Shown: positions 36,758-46,404, counted from the first letter of the stretch. The stretch is DNA of 64,000 nucleotides from Oceanobacillus halotolerans (GCF_010993955.1 NZ_WIXL01000011.1:40109-104108), one strand, 5' to 3'. Numbers and translations: made by a program. The notes: generated by a model not told the origin, from the letters alone.

Positions 36758-37778
36758 TTCGAACCACCTCCACTTCTACCGAGGTTTCATTCGTAATATA
36801 GTCAATCGCTTTTTCCATTTCCTTTTTTTCTCCATCTATTTGAACAAACAGTGTCCCATATGGTCCACGTTGTGTCTGTGTTATTTTACCTTGTAAAATA
36901 TTAAGCTCAATGGAAAACTGCTTAGCTAACTGACTAATTAATGCTTGATTGGTCGTTTCCCCAACAAAATGTAATCGAACAATTTTTCCTTTTTCATACG
37001 TACTTACTAAATAGGAAACACCTTCATCTTCCTCATCTGTCCCCATTACCTGCTCCACAAACTTCTTCGTAACAGATTGCTTTGGTCGCAAGAAGACTTC
37101 CAAGACATCTCCTTGTTCCACTATTTTTCCGTTTTCCATGACAGCTACCCGATTACAAATTTTACGAATCACATGCATCTCATGAGTAATCAAGATAATA
37201 GTGAGGCCTAACTTTTTATTAATATCAACCAATAAATCTAATATAGAATTTGTCGTTTCTGGATCTAATGCTGATGTCGCCTCATCACAAAGTAATACTT
37301 TCGGATTGTTTGCTAAAGCACGCGCAATTCCAACCCGTTGCTTTTGTCCTCCGCTTAATTGAGATGGATAAGCATTCTCACGTCCACTCAACCCCACTAA
37401 ATCGATTAATTCTTGGACTCTTTCCTCACGCTTGGCCTTTGAAATGCCGGCAATCTCAAGTGGAAAAGCAATATTTTCCTTTACCGTCCGTGACCATAAT
37501 AAATTGAAATGCTGAAATATCATCCCTATTTCTTGTCTGGCCATTCGAAGTTGTTGTGTATTTAATCCAGTTATATCTTCATCATCAATGATAATTCGCC
37601 CACTAGATGGCTCTTCTAAACGATTTAATAATCGGACAAACGTACTTTTACCAGCTCCACTATATCCAATTACGCCAAATATTTCGCCATCGTTAATATC
37701 TAGGGTTAAATCATCAACAGCTGTAATGGTGTTATCCGATGAAGTAAACACTTTTTTTAAAGCCTGTATGGAAATCAT
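36747..37778 (-). CDS. metN: MetN, methionine ABC ATPase
   Basis: A 343-residue ATPase: Walker A GYSGAGKST, Q-loop IFQHFNLL, signature LSGGQKQRVGIARAL, Walker B VLLCDEATSALDP, then a C-terminal NIL regulatory domain (about 265-343) that binds methionine and inhibits transport. Start set at MISIQALKKVF after an AAGGGGGCGAGAAC site; the open frame continues 14 codons into the R5 repeat upstream and those codons should not be used. Governed by an S-box riboswitch. Confidence 0.94.
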   Translation of the reverse strand: MISIQALKKVFTSSDNTITAVDDLTLDINDGEIFGVIGYSGAGKSTFVRLLNRLEEPSSGRIIIDDEDITGLNTQQLRMARQEIGMIFQHFNLLWSRTVKENIAFPLEIAGISKAKREERVQELIDLVGLSGRENAYPSQLSGGQKQRVGIARALANNPKVLLCDEATSALDPETTNSILDLLVDINKKLGLTIILITHEMHVIRKICNRVAVMENGKIVEQGDVLEVFLRPKQSVTKKFVEQVMGTDEEDEGVSYLVSTYEKGKIVRLHFVGETTNQALISQLAKQFSIELNILQGKITQTQRGPYGTLFVQIDGEKKEMEKAIDYITNETSVEVEVVRNAD

Positions 37779-37797
37779 GTATGTTCTCGCCCCCTTA

Positions 37798-37881
37798 TTA
37801 GAAAACTTGGTATTCTCCAAGCCATTATGGTGAATACCTTTAGTTGCACTTATGCAGTAGGAAAGTTTTTATACTTTCCTA
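37798..37881 (+). repeat. R5 repeat, copy 2, inside the metN leader
   Basis: Begins TTAGAAAACTTGG, contains TTTAGTTGCACTTATGC, ends ATACTTTCCTA. It lies exactly between the S-box terminator (37885) and the metN ribosome site, so it is transcribed as part of the 5' leader. Confidence 0.65.
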
Positions 37882-37884
37882 GCT

Positions 37885-37925
37885 GCTAAAATAAAAACGC
37901 CTTTCTGTAAGAGAACAGAAAGACG
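37885..37925 (-). terminator. S-box terminator
   Basis: On the minus strand CGTCTTTCTGT pairs with ACAGAAAGGCG (one mismatch) and is followed by TTTTTATTTT. It forms the expression platform of the SAM riboswitch. Confidence 0.85.
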
Positions 37926-37953
37926 TGAAATATACACTCATCAAAGCCTTTTC

Positions 37954-38067
37954 GTTCTCTCATCTTCCAAAGCACTTGCTTTGCGGGAATTGGCACCTTT
38001 CAAATTCGTTCATTTGAAGGTTGCCGCGATATCGTAGGGCCGGTCCCTCCATCGCTCTTGATAAGAG
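37954..38067 (-). ncRNA. SAM-I (S-box) riboswitch of metNIQ
   Basis: The minus strand reads CTCTTATCAAGAGCGATGGA, then GGGACCGGCCCTACGATATC, GCGGCAACCTTCA, AAGGTGCCAATTCC, GCAAAGCAAGTGCTTTG and GATGAGAG. These are the P1 to P4 elements of the S-box. High S-adenosylmethionine stabilises the aptamer and lets the terminator at 37885 form, shutting off methionine import. Confidence 0.95.
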
Positions 38068-38098
38068 ATAACTATTATAATTTAAATTGATAAAGTAA

Positions 38099-38128
38099 AT
38101 AATAGCATGCGTTTATGGTGTATGTCAA
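38099..38128 (-). promoter_or_regulatory. Predicted promoter of the metNIQ leader
   Basis: On the minus strand TTGACA (38123-38128) and TATTAT (38099-38104) are separated by 18 bp; transcription would start about 25 nt before the S-box. Confidence 0.6.
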
Positions 38129-38132
38129 TTAG

Positions 38133-38450
38133 TTATTGAAACAAATTAGGTTTATATTTCATCAAATACTGATAAATATTACCGATCGATTGAAATGCGT
38201 AGACTTTTTCCTTTATCTCATTTCCATCTTTAATGAGTAAACATGGAACACTTTCAATTTGATTCTCCTGCATGAATTCAGGATATAATGATGCATTCAT
38301 CTCATAAAAAATAGATTGCTGGTGCACAACTTCTATTTTAGTGAGCATTGACTTTGCAAGGCTGCATGTCCCACAGAAAGGGGTATAAATATATAATAAA
38401 TAATGATCTTGCTTTATTATATCATCTGTAATTTGTTGCAAAAAAATCAC
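38133..38450 (-). CDS. yusE: YusE, thioredoxin-like protein
   Basis: A 105-residue thioredoxin-fold protein with active-site motif TPFCGTCSLAKSML (CGTC) and the cis-Pro in ESVPCLLIKDG. The CGTC pair differs from thioredoxin CGPC, so its redox partner is unknown. The position before yusF and gcvH equals the B. subtilis yusEFGH order. It is 5 bp from yusF on the same strand. Confidence 0.85.
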   Translation of the reverse strand: MIFLQQITDDIIKQDHYLLYIYTPFCGTCSLAKSMLTKIEVVHQQSIFYEMNASLYPEFMQENQIESVPCLLIKDGNEIKEKVYAFQSIGNIYQYLMKYKPNLFQ

Positions 38451-38455
38451 CCAAT

Positions 38456-38812
38456 CTAATGAAGAAATTTAGGGTTAACGGCGATATGCCGACTGACAAG
38501 TAATGTAGCAAGCACATATTCTGGAGTTTTTGCTACCTCACGAAATTCACTGCTGACGTATAAATGCTCAGCATGTGGGAGCTCCTGTGCTAACTGCTTA
38601 CGGAGCTTAGTCCCAGAATGATCCTCATCTGTTAATATAAAGACATCTTTCTCATCTAATTGATAGTCATTTAATAGCTCATCTAATCGTTCTACCCCGA
38701 GTGTTCCATTTGTACAAACAATCGTGACCTCGTCTGTAATGATTTTTTCAATTTGCTTCTTATCGGTTAACCCTTCCACAATAATAACTTTATCTATTTC
38801 TTCAGTAAACAT
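38456..38812 (-). CDS. yusF: YusF, small Toprim-domain protein
   Basis: A 118-residue protein consisting of little more than a Toprim fold: VIIVEGLTDKKQIEKI carries the Glu motif and FILTDEDHSGTKLRKQL the DxD motif. Toprim folds occur in primases, topoisomerases and nucleases such as RNase M5; this small form may be a nuclease, but its function is unknown. AGGAGTG before the ATG. Cotranscribed with yusE. Confidence 0.85.
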   Translation of the reverse strand: MFTEEIDKVIIVEGLTDKKQIEKIITDEVTIVCTNGTLGVERLDELLNDYQLDEKDVFILTDEDHSGTKLRKQLAQELPHAEHLYVSSEFREVAKTPEYVLATLLVSRHIAVNPKFLH

Positions 38813-39095
38813 AAATCAACACTCCTAAGAAATAAAAAAACGAAAAGTAAACACAATGAAAGTGAATCTACAATTAATGGGCCCTGGACACTACAGGGTG
38901 TGTTCAGGTTCACATCCATCATGACAAGGAAAACTACATCATCAGCACATCGCACAAAGTAAAAAAGTAATTCCTTTGGAAGGCCTCACCTTTTGGTTAA
39001 TCTACCAATTACGATAGAAATTATGGTTTCTCGCATTATTTATTATTTTTTTACGCCGCAACATCCAGATTATACGTCTTAAAGAGTTATAGCTA

Positions 39096-39275
39096 TAATT
39101 TCCGCTCCGGACAGTCGCTTTCACCACGGGCACAAGTGCGACATCTGTTCAAACTTGTTTGTTTTCACAGTGTCTACTTTACCGCGGGTGGCTGTTGAGC
39201 CTCCTCATGCTCGTCGTGTTGAAAGCTATACATTGCTGCCGCACTCCTCGCAAAAAAAGACTGCTACTCGTCTTT
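39096..39275 (+). repeat. R3 repeat, partial copy
   Basis: Left end ATTTCCGCTCCGGACAGTCG and the interior GGGCACAAGTGCGACATCTG and TTTTCACAGTGTC are clear; the right part is diverged and no right end was found. The rest of the 561-bp yusF-gcvH gap holds the gcvH terminator and nothing else recognisable. Confidence 0.65.
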
Positions 39276-39322
39276 AGGGGTCTCACTATGCCTCTTCTAC
39301 TATTCATTAAAATTCATACTGA

Positions 39323-39362
39323 AAAAAGTAATAAAGGCTGACTACACAATTGTGAGTCAGCC
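39323..39362 (-). terminator. Intrinsic terminator of gcvH
   Basis: On the minus strand GGCTGACT pairs with AGTCAGCC, followed by TTTATTACTTTTTTC. Confidence 0.75.
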
Positions 39363-39373
39363 AACATAATTCA

Positions 39374-39757
39374 TTAGTCCTCTTGAATAAATTCTTCATA
39401 TTTTTCTGCAGTTAGTAAATCATCTAAGTTAGCATCATCAGAAGGCTCTACTACAACCATCCAAGCCTTCTCATATGGTGATTCATTCACAAATTCTGGG
39501 CTATCTTCTAATTCCTCATTCACTTCCACTACTTTTCCACTGACAGGAGCATAAAGCTCGGAAACCGTTTTTACAGACTCAACACTTCCAAACGGTTCGT
39601 CTGCTTCTATTTCATCGCCTACTTCTGGAAGCTCCACAAATACAATATCCCCTAATTCATCTTGGGCAAAATCGGTAATACCAATACGTACTTTGTCTCC
39701 TTCTTTTTTCACCCACTCATGTTCCTCTGAATATAGTAGTTCTTTCGGTAAACTCAT
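39374..39757 (-). CDS. gcvH: GcvH, glycine cleavage system H protein
   Basis: A 127-residue lipoyl carrier that shuttles the aminomethyl intermediate among the P, T and L proteins; in Bacillus it also relays octanoyl/lipoyl groups to other enzymes. The lipoylated Lys is in [16 protein letters not shown] near 63. Start set at [13 protein letters not shown] after CGGAGGG; seven further open codons precede it. No other gcv genes are near, as in B. subtilis. Confidence 0.95.
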   Translation of the reverse strand: MSLPKELLYSEEHEWVKKEGDKVRIGITDFAQDELGDIVFVELPEVGDEIEADEPFGSVESVKTVSELYAPVSGKVVEVNEELEDSPEFVNESPYEKAWMVVVEPSDDANLDDLLTAEKYEEFIQED

Positions 39758-39829
39758 TGAAATCCCTCCGTTATTCATTTCATTATTACTATACTAACAT
39801 ACTGTATAGTTTTCTAGTATTTTAACCTA

Positions 39830-40189
39830 TTAAGATAACCATGTTTCCTGAAAAGTTTCCTCTTTAAAACCGACTGTTACTTGATGTCCATCCGTAACAA
39901 TTGGACGTTTAATCAACATCCCATCTGATGCTAACAACTCCACCATTTCTTCTACTGAAGCATCCTTGATTTTGTCCTTTACGTTTAATTCACGATATTT
40001 CTTCCCACTCGTATTAAAAAACTTTTTTGCCGGTAATCCGCTTTTTTCAATAAGATCATGTAGTATGTCTTTTGACGGTGTTTCTTCCACAATATGTATG
40101 CTGTTATAATCAATGTTGTGTTCATCTAGCCATTTTTTTGCCTTTTTACATGTACCACAATTTGGGTACCAATAAAACGTTACTGCCAT
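39830..40189 (-). CDS. yusI: YusI, Spx/ArsC-family protein
   Basis: A 119-residue ArsC-like thioredoxin-fold protein with CGTC near the N terminus (WYPNCGTCKKAKKWL) and the characteristic LIKRPIVTDG segment. The family includes arsenate reductases and Spx/MgsR regulators; the role of YusI is not established. Start set at MAVTFYWYPN after GGGGGAATGCTA. It sits between gcvH and fadE as in B. subtilis. Confidence 0.85.
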   Translation of the reverse strand: MAVTFYWYPNCGTCKKAKKWLDEHNIDYNSIHIVEETPSKDILHDLIEKSGLPAKKFFNTSGKKYRELNVKDKIKDASVEEMVELLASDGMLIKRPIVTDGHQVTVGFKEETFQETWLS

Positions 40190-40270
40190 TAGCATTCCCC
40201 CTATCATCCTATTACAATTAGTATACCAAAGATTGGACTTTATAGTCGATCAAATTGATAAGAGAAATGA

Positions 40271-40296
40271 GCCCTTCTGCAAGAATACAGAAGGGC
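40271..40296 (-). terminator. Hairpin downstream of fadE
   Basis: GCCCTTCTG pairs perfectly with CAGAAGGGC over an 8-base loop. The T-tail on the minus strand is weak (TCATTTCTC); the opposite strand has CTTTTTG. Confidence 0.6.
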
Positions 40297-40304
40297 ACTT
40301 TTTG

Positions 40305-42089
40305 TTAGACAATATATTTTTCTTCCTCAATCACTCTTTCAGCAATTTCACGTTTTTTCGCAATGACATTTGTTGGTGTATGACGTGTGAGCTTACGTAA
40401 GGATGATAGCATCATACGTAATGTATCTCCTTCTTCAACTGCAATGAGAGTTTCTTTAGCATCCGCCTCAATACGGTTAAAGGCTTCTTGGACATATACT
40501 TGTGTATAAAGTAATTTTTGTTTATTTTTCACTTCACCAGATTGATTGATTGCTTTTTCCGTACGTAAGATAGCAGATTCCATGTTATAAACTTCCGCTA
40601 CCATATCCGCAAGATTTACTAAGATTTCCTGCTCGTTTTCTAATTTTTGCATATATTTTTGTGCTGCCAAACCTGCACCAAGGAGAACTATTTTCTTTGC
40701 ATTCTTAAGTAAATATTTTTCTTGTTCTAATGGTTCTGTACCTGGTTCTTCTGGCATCATCATCATTAATTCTTCCTGCAAACCTTGTGCCTTTTGAAGT
40801 AGTGGTAATTCACCTTTCATTGCTTTTTTCATTAATGTACCTGGCACAAGTAGACGATTGATTTCATTTGTTCCTTCAAATATACGGTTAATTCTGGAAT
40901 CCCGATACATACGCTCCACTTCATATTCTTGCATAAATCCATATCCACCATGCATTTGAACAGCTTCATCTACCACATAATCAAGACATTCTGTTGCTGT
41001 ATATTTATTCATGGAGCACTCAATTTGATATTCTGCGATGGCTTTTGCTATTTCTCGGCCATCCTTTAGTTGCTCATCTGTTAAGGAACCCATTCGTTGT
41101 TCAAATAGGCCTACTGTACGATAAACCGCACTTTCATTTGCATAGATGCTAGCTGCCATGGTAGCTAATTTCTCTTGTGTTAAGCTAAAACTAGAGATAG
41201 GTGTACCAAATTGTTTTCGTTCATTCACATACTTTGTGGCAACTTCTAGTCCTCGTTTTGATCCTCCAACACCACCAATTGCTAACTTATAGCGTCCAAC
41301 ATTCAAAATGTTAAATGCAATCTTATGGCCTTTTCCTTTTTCTCCAAGTAAATTCTCCACTGGAATTTCGGCATCTTCTAAAACAAGTGTTCTTGTGGAG
41401 GAACTTTTAATTCCCATTTTCTTCTCTTCTGGTCCTGTAGAGACACCAGGGAAATCACGTTCCACAATAAATGCAGTGAAATGCTCTCCATTAATTTTAG
41501 CATAGACAACAAAGACATCAGCAAAAGCAGAGTTCGTAATCCATTGTTTTTCCCCATTTAAAATATAATGAGTACCTGCGTCGTTTAATTTTGCTGATGT
41601 TTTTGCACCTAATGCATCAGATCCTGAGCCTGGTTCTGTTAATGCATACGCAGCAATTAATTCACCAGTAGCCAATTTCGGTAAATATTTTTGCTTTTGT
41701 TCCTCATTTCCAAAAAATACAATTGGCAAGGAACCAATACCAACATGGGCACCGTGTGTGATCGAAAATCCTCCGGCTGGCGCGAATTTTTCTGTTATTA
41801 AAGAAGAACTTATTTTATCTAAAGCAAGGCCACCATACTCTTCTGGAACATCTGCACCTAACAGACCTAGCTCCCCTGCTTTTTTTAGTAAATCAACAGA
41901 ATGATCAAATTCATGATTTTCTAGATTATCAATTTTCGGTACTACTTCCCCATTTACAAAGTCCTCTGTCGTTTTAGCAATCATTTTATGCTCATCTGTA
42001 AAATCCTCTGGTGTAATGACATCTTCACCAGTTATATCTTCAACTAAAAATCCCCCACCTTTAAACAACTTTTCTTTCGTTTCACTCAT
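40305..42089 (-). CDS. fadE: FadE, long-chain acyl-CoA dehydrogenase
   Basis: A 594-residue FAD enzyme making trans-2-enoyl-CoA in the first oxidation of the beta-oxidation cycle. Seen: ITHGAHVGIGSLPI, the substrate loop AYALTEPGSGSDA, NGEKQWITNSAFADVF and the catalytic-region YEVERMYRDSRINRIFEGTNEI with the Glu base. A C-terminal helical extension beyond residue 420 is typical of the Bacillus FadE type. In B. subtilis it belongs to fadNAE; here a 691-bp repeat cluster separates it from fadA. Confidence 0.93.
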   Translation of the reverse strand: MSETKEKLFKGGGFLVEDITGEDVITPEDFTDEHKMIAKTTEDFVNGEVVPKIDNLENHEFDHSVDLLKKAGELGLLGADVPEEYGGLALDKISSSLITEKFAPAGGFSITHGAHVGIGSLPIVFFGNEEQKQKYLPKLATGELIAAYALTEPGSGSDALGAKTSAKLNDAGTHYILNGEKQWITNSAFADVFVVYAKINGEHFTAFIVERDFPGVSTGPEEKKMGIKSSSTRTLVLEDAEIPVENLLGEKGKGHKIAFNILNVGRYKLAIGGVGGSKRGLEVATKYVNERKQFGTPISSFSLTQEKLATMAASIYANESAVYRTVGLFEQRMGSLTDEQLKDGREIAKAIAEYQIECSMNKYTATECLDYVVDEAVQMHGGYGFMQEYEVERMYRDSRINRIFEGTNEINRLLVPGTLMKKAMKGELPLLQKAQGLQEELMMMMPEEPGTEPLEQEKYLLKNAKKIVLLGAGLAAQKYMQKLENEQEILVNLADMVAEVYNMESAILRTEKAINQSGEVKNKQKLLYTQVYVQEAFNRIEADAKETLIAVEEGDTLRMMLSSLRKLTRHTPTNVIAKKREIAERVIEEEKYIV

Positions 42090-42212
42090 TTATGATCCAA
42101 TCCTTTCTATTTGTTTGTTTTGGGAAGGCTCTTTTCGCACACTTTGTTGTTTTCTACGACGCATAATGTATATTGTGCGCAGTAAATGATGTTTAGAGCA
42201 TTTATTCGTTTC

Positions 42213-42379
42213 GGAAATATACTTCGCTTTCACCAGGGGCATAAGTGCGACATCTGTTCAAACTTATGTTTTCACAGTGTCTTCTTTACCGCGGGTGTCC
42301 CGTAAGCCTCCTCGTGCTAGCGCCCTGTGGGGTCTCACCGATCTCCTACTTCCCGCAGGAGTCTTCGTGTTTTTCCTCT
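42213..42379 (+). repeat. R3/R4 hybrid repeat
   Basis: The left part is R3 interior (GGGCATAAGTGCGACATCTG, TTTTCACAGTGTCTTC); it runs into the right half of R4 (GAGTCTTCGTGTTTTTCC) after GCGCCCTGTGGGGTCTCACC. It looks like a recombined copy. It lies in the fadE-fadA gap. Confidence 0.6.
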
Positions 42380-42494
42380 GCTAAGTTGTGCTGCCCTCAT
42401 TTTTATCATTACTATTGACCATATAACAGTTGATCAAAGCGAATGATAGACATTGTCAATATTGTGCCTTTTTAATTTAGAAAACTATTCGAAG

Positions 42495-42611
42495 CTGTGG
42501 AAAATGCGAGACTCCTACGGGAAAAGGAACAGTCTGAAGACCCCACAGCGAGCGCATTTTGCTCGCGAGGAGGCTGAAGCGTTCCCCGTGGAAAGCGAGT
42601 GTTTTCCACAG
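42495..42611 (+). repeat. R4 repeat, copy 3 (CTGTGGAAAA ends)
   Basis: A 117-bp element with perfect 10-bp inverted ends CTGTGGAAAA/TTTTCCACAG and the R4 core GAGACTCCTACGGG, GAAGACCCCACAGC and GAGGAGGCTGAAGCG. Also in the fadE-fadA gap; an R6-like fragment follows at 42713-42742. Confidence 0.7.
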
Positions 42612-42780
42612 CGTTGGTTTAACACTCACCTTATAAAGAATGTAAGGAAGCTATGCCAAACATTTGCAGCGTATAATCCATCTTATATGCATGAGGTTTC
42701 ATACCTGATATCAACAATCTTTGCGAAAACAGCCTTTGAGAAACTAATTTTCCATATATCACACAGGATGAATGCATCAA

Positions 42781-43956
42781 TTACAAGAGTTCAAATACAC
42801 CTGCAGCCCCCATACCACCACCAATGCACATGGTAACGACACCAAATTGAACATTTCGGCGTTTCATTTCATAGGCAAGACTTAAAGTTAGCTTTGTTCC
42901 CGTACATCCTAATGGGTGTCCTAATGCAATCGCACCCCCATTAACATTAACAATTGCAGGATCTAAATTAAGTGCATCGATTACGCGTAGAGATTGTGAT
43001 GCGAATGCTTCATTTAATTCAAATAACCCGATATCAGAAAGTTCTAGGCCAGCAATTTTTAGTGCTTTTGGAACAGCCTCTACTGGACCAACTCCCATAA
43101 TTTCTGGTTCAACACCTGCTACTGCAAAGGAGTGAAATTTCACTAATGGTTGTAATCCTTCTGCTTCTGCTTTTTCACGGTCCATGACAAGAACAGATGC
43201 AGCACCATCACTCATTTGCGATGCATTTCCTGCAGTTACCGTCCCTTTTGCATGAAATGCTGGACGTAATTTTGCTAACACTTCTGTTGACGTTCCAGGA
43301 CGAACCCCTTCATCCATATCAAATGTCATCGTTTTCTCTTCAATTTTATTGTTCTCTCCAACAAACCAATTCGTTACCTCAACAGGTACAATTTCGTCTT
43401 TAAATTTACCTTCTTGAATTGCCTTAGCAGCTCGCTCATGACTTTGAACGGCAAATTTATCCTGATCTTCTCGTGAAATGGAAAAACGATTTGCCACTTC
43501 TTCGGCTGTATGGCCCATCCCCATATAATAACCTGGTGCATCTTGAACCAGTTTTGGGTTAGGCTTTACTACATGACCTGGCATTTCAACAAGACTCATT
43601 GACTCTGCTCCACCTGCGATGATTGTATCACTTGCTCCTACCATAATTCGTTCTGCTCCGTAAGTAATACTTTGCAAACCAGAGGAACAATAACGATTAA
43701 TCGTAATACCTGGAACAGCTTGATTCAAACCAGCAAGACCAGCAATATTACGTGCCATATTCATTCCTTGCTCTGCTTCTGGCATGGCACAACCAATAAT
43801 GACATCATCAATATTTCCGTTATAATTCCCTGCTCGTTTTAACGTTTCCTTTATTGTTAATGCCGCTAAATCGTCAGGCCTTGTATTTGCTAATGATCCC
43901 TTTTTTGCTTTTCCTACAGGGGTTCTGGCACCTGCTACAATAACTGCTTCTCTCAC
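42781..43956 (-). CDS. fadA: FadA, acetyl-CoA acyltransferase (thiolase)
   Basis: A 391-residue thiolase completing beta-oxidation by cleaving 3-ketoacyl-CoA. Catalytic residues: nucleophile Cys in INRYCSSGLQSI near 90, His in GGAIALGHPLGCTG near 350 and Cys in MCIGGGMG near 380. Initiates at MREAVIVAGARTP. It is 21 bp downstream of fadN and surely cotranscribed with it. Confidence 0.95.
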   Translation of the reverse strand: MREAVIVAGARTPVGKAKKGSLANTRPDDLAALTIKETLKRAGNYNGNIDDVIIGCAMPEAEQGMNMARNIAGLAGLNQAVPGITINRYCSSGLQSITYGAERIMVGASDTIIAGGAESMSLVEMPGHVVKPNPKLVQDAPGYYMGMGHTAEEVANRFSISREDQDKFAVQSHERAAKAIQEGKFKDEIVPVEVTNWFVGENNKIEEKTMTFDMDEGVRPGTSTEVLAKLRPAFHAKGTVTAGNASQMSDGAASVLVMDREKAEAEGLQPLVKFHSFAVAGVEPEIMGVGPVEAVPKALKIAGLELSDIGLFELNEAFASQSLRVIDALNLDPAIVNVNGGAIALGHPLGCTGTKLTLSLAYEMKRRNVQFGVVTMCIGGGMGAAGVFELL

Positions 43957-43977
43957 ATTTCTTCCCCCTCTTTCAAA

Positions 43978-46383
43978 TTAGTTCCGTAATGGCTTTCCTT
44001 TCAGTAACATGTGTTGCATTCTTTCTTGTGTTTTTGGTTCTCCTATTAAACTTAAAAAGGCTTCACGTTCTAAATCTAGCATTACCTGTTCATCAATTAA
44101 GGTTCCTTCTTTAATCCGGCCACCTGATAAGACATAGGCTAATTTTTCAGCAATTTTCACATCATGATCTGATGCATACCCACTAAATTGTAGTGACTTT
44201 GCTCCAAGTACCATAGCAGCATAGCCAGGGTCTCCTACGACTGGGATTTTCTCTCTTCTTGGTGTACGGTATCCAGCATTTTGTAATGCAAGTACCTTTT
44301 GCTTCGCATCATGCAGCAAATGATCTGGATTTGCACTGATACTATCTTTTTGATCTAAGAAGCCATTTTCCCTTGCTTCAGCAGCTGATGTTGACACTTT
44401 TGCCATCGCTACTTTTTCAAAGACATCATTTGCAATTTTCGTTAAATCAATATCTACTCCTTTAGGCAGATTGCGAAGTTCCTTTAAGTAAAGTTCCTTC
44501 GTTCCACCACCACCTGGAATTAATCCGACACCAAATTCAACAAGACCCATGTATGTTTCAGGTGATGCTTGAATGGCAGCTGCTGGTAAGGAAACTTCCG
44601 CACCACCACCTAATGTCATATTAAATGGTGCTGTCACTACAGGTTTTGGTGAATATTTAATATTCATTGCCATGTTTTGAAATTGGCGTACAACCATATC
44701 TAATTCAAAAAAGTTAGCATCCTGTGCTTCCATAAGCATCATGCCAAGGTTAGCACCGACACAGAAGTTTTTCCCTTGGTTTCCAATGACAAGTCCTTCA
44801 AAATTCTTATCTACTTCTCCGATTGCAAAGTTAACCATTTGAATAATATCAAGTCCAATTGCATTACTTTGTGAGTGGAATTCTAAACCTGCGACCCCAT
44901 CTCCTAAGTCTATTAAACTAGCACCCGTATTCTTTTTAATGACCCCTTTAGCATCTTTTAATCGCTTGATATTAATCTCTTTTGGATTAAATTGTTGTTG
45001 TTTATATTCGCCTTGATCATAGTAATAAACATTACCTTTATCTGATTTGTAAAACGACTCATAACCATTATCGATCATCGTTTGGATCCATTCTGGAATA
45101 CTTTCCCCTTCTTTTTGCATCCGTTCTACACTTTTTGCTAATCCGATTGCATCCCATGTTTCAAATGGACCTATTTCCCAGCCGAACCCCCATTTCATCG
45201 CATCATCAATGGAGACAATATCATCAGCAATCTCACCAACAAGTTCTGCTGAATAAAGTAATGTCGGTTTTAAAATAGACCAAATAAGATCTCCTGCACG
45301 ATCACCTTTAGCAGATACAAGCGCTTTCAATTTACGATGGGAACCTTTTTCCTGTTTGACCATCTCCACTGCTGGTGTTTTTAACTTTTTACGGTCCTCA
45401 TATTCAAATGTCTCAGGATTCAACTCATATATCGTGCTACTGCTACCATCTTTTCCTTTTTTCTTCAAGAAAAATCCTTGGCCACTTTTAGCACCAAGCC
45501 AACCGTTTTCTTGCATCTTCTCCATGAATGATGGAATAGCAAATATTTCTTTTTCGTTTCCTTCTACTTGATCATAGACATTTTTGGCAACATGAATAAA
45601 TGTATCTAATCCAACTACATCTAATGTACGGAAAGTTGCACTCTTTGGACGCCCAATCATTGGTCCTGTTACAGAATCTACCTCCCCTACACTATAACCA
45701 CCATTTAACATTTCTCTCACGGTGACCAATAAGCCGTACGTACCAATTCGATTTGCAATAAAGTTTGGTGTATCTTTTGCTTCTACTACACCTTTACCTA
45801 ACACATCTTCAGCAAATGTTTTCATAAATGCCAACACATCAGGATCTGTATCCTTTGTAGGAATAACCTCCAACAATTTTAAGTAGCGTGGTGGATTAAA
45901 AAAGTGTGTACCAAGAAAATGCTTACGGAAATCCTCTGAACAGTCTGCAGCCATTTCTTCTACTGATATCCCAGATGTATTTGAACTAACAATCGTACCA
46001 GGTTGTCGGTATTGATCCACATTAGCAAATACTTTCTTCTTAATGGATAGGTTTTCTACAACAACCTCAATGATCCAATCCACATCTTTCAATTTTTCCA
46101 TATCATCTTCCATATTACCGACTTCGATTAAATCAAGGCTTTTCTTTGTTGTAATTGGCGATGGTTTTTGTTTTAATAGCGCTTTTTTACTTTCCGATGC
46201 AATGCGGTTTCGTACTACCGGGTCATCCAAGGTTAACCCCTTTTTAGCTTCTTCTTTCGTTAGCTCCCGTGGTACAATGTCAAGCATTAATGTCGGTATA
46301 CCAACGTTTGCCAAGTGAGCAGCAATACCAGACCCCATCACACCAGAACCTAATACAGCCGCGCGCTTGATAGTCTGCTTCAT
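43978..46383 (-). CDS. fadN: FadN, 3-hydroxyacyl-CoA dehydrogenase / enoyl-CoA hydratase
   Basis: An 801-residue bifunctional beta-oxidation enzyme. N-terminal NAD domain with GSGVMGSGIAAHLAN and the motif LGTHFFNPPRYLKLLEVIPT; central dehydrogenase C-terminal repeats; then a crotonase domain with VIGNQGKNFCVGANLGMM and GLIPGGGGTKEL. This order (dehydrogenase first) is that of Bacillus FadN, the reverse of E. coli FadB. Start set at MKQTIKRAAVLGSG after GGGGGATAAAT; an upstream open stretch of 12 codons runs into the operator. Confidence 0.94.
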   Translation of the reverse strand: MKQTIKRAAVLGSGVMGSGIAAHLANVGIPTLMLDIVPRELTKEEAKKGLTLDDPVVRNRIASESKKALLKQKPSPITTKKSLDLIEVGNMEDDMEKLKDVDWIIEVVVENLSIKKKVFANVDQYRQPGTIVSSNTSGISVEEMAADCSEDFRKHFLGTHFFNPPRYLKLLEVIPTKDTDPDVLAFMKTFAEDVLGKGVVEAKDTPNFIANRIGTYGLLVTVREMLNGGYSVGEVDSVTGPMIGRPKSATFRTLDVVGLDTFIHVAKNVYDQVEGNEKEIFAIPSFMEKMQENGWLGAKSGQGFFLKKKGKDGSSSTIYELNPETFEYEDRKKLKTPAVEMVKQEKGSHRKLKALVSAKGDRAGDLIWSILKPTLLYSAELVGEIADDIVSIDDAMKWGFGWEIGPFETWDAIGLAKSVERMQKEGESIPEWIQTMIDNGYESFYKSDKGNVYYYDQGEYKQQQFNPKEINIKRLKDAKGVIKKNTGASLIDLGDGVAGLEFHSQSNAIGLDIIQMVNFAIGEVDKNFEGLVIGNQGKNFCVGANLGMMLMEAQDANFFELDMVVRQFQNMAMNIKYSPKPVVTAPFNMTLGGGAEVSLPAAAIQASPETYMGLVEFGVGLIPGGGGTKELYLKELRNLPKGVDIDLTKIANDVFEKVAMAKVSTSAAEARENGFLDQKDSISANPDHLLHDAKQKVLALQNAGYRTPRREKIPVVGDPGYAAMVLGAKSLQFSGYASDHDVKIAEKLAYVLSGGRIKEGTLIDEQVMLDLEREAFLSLIGEPKTQERMQHMLLKGKPLRN

Positions 46384-46404
46384 ATTTATCCCCCTATCCT
46401 TTTT

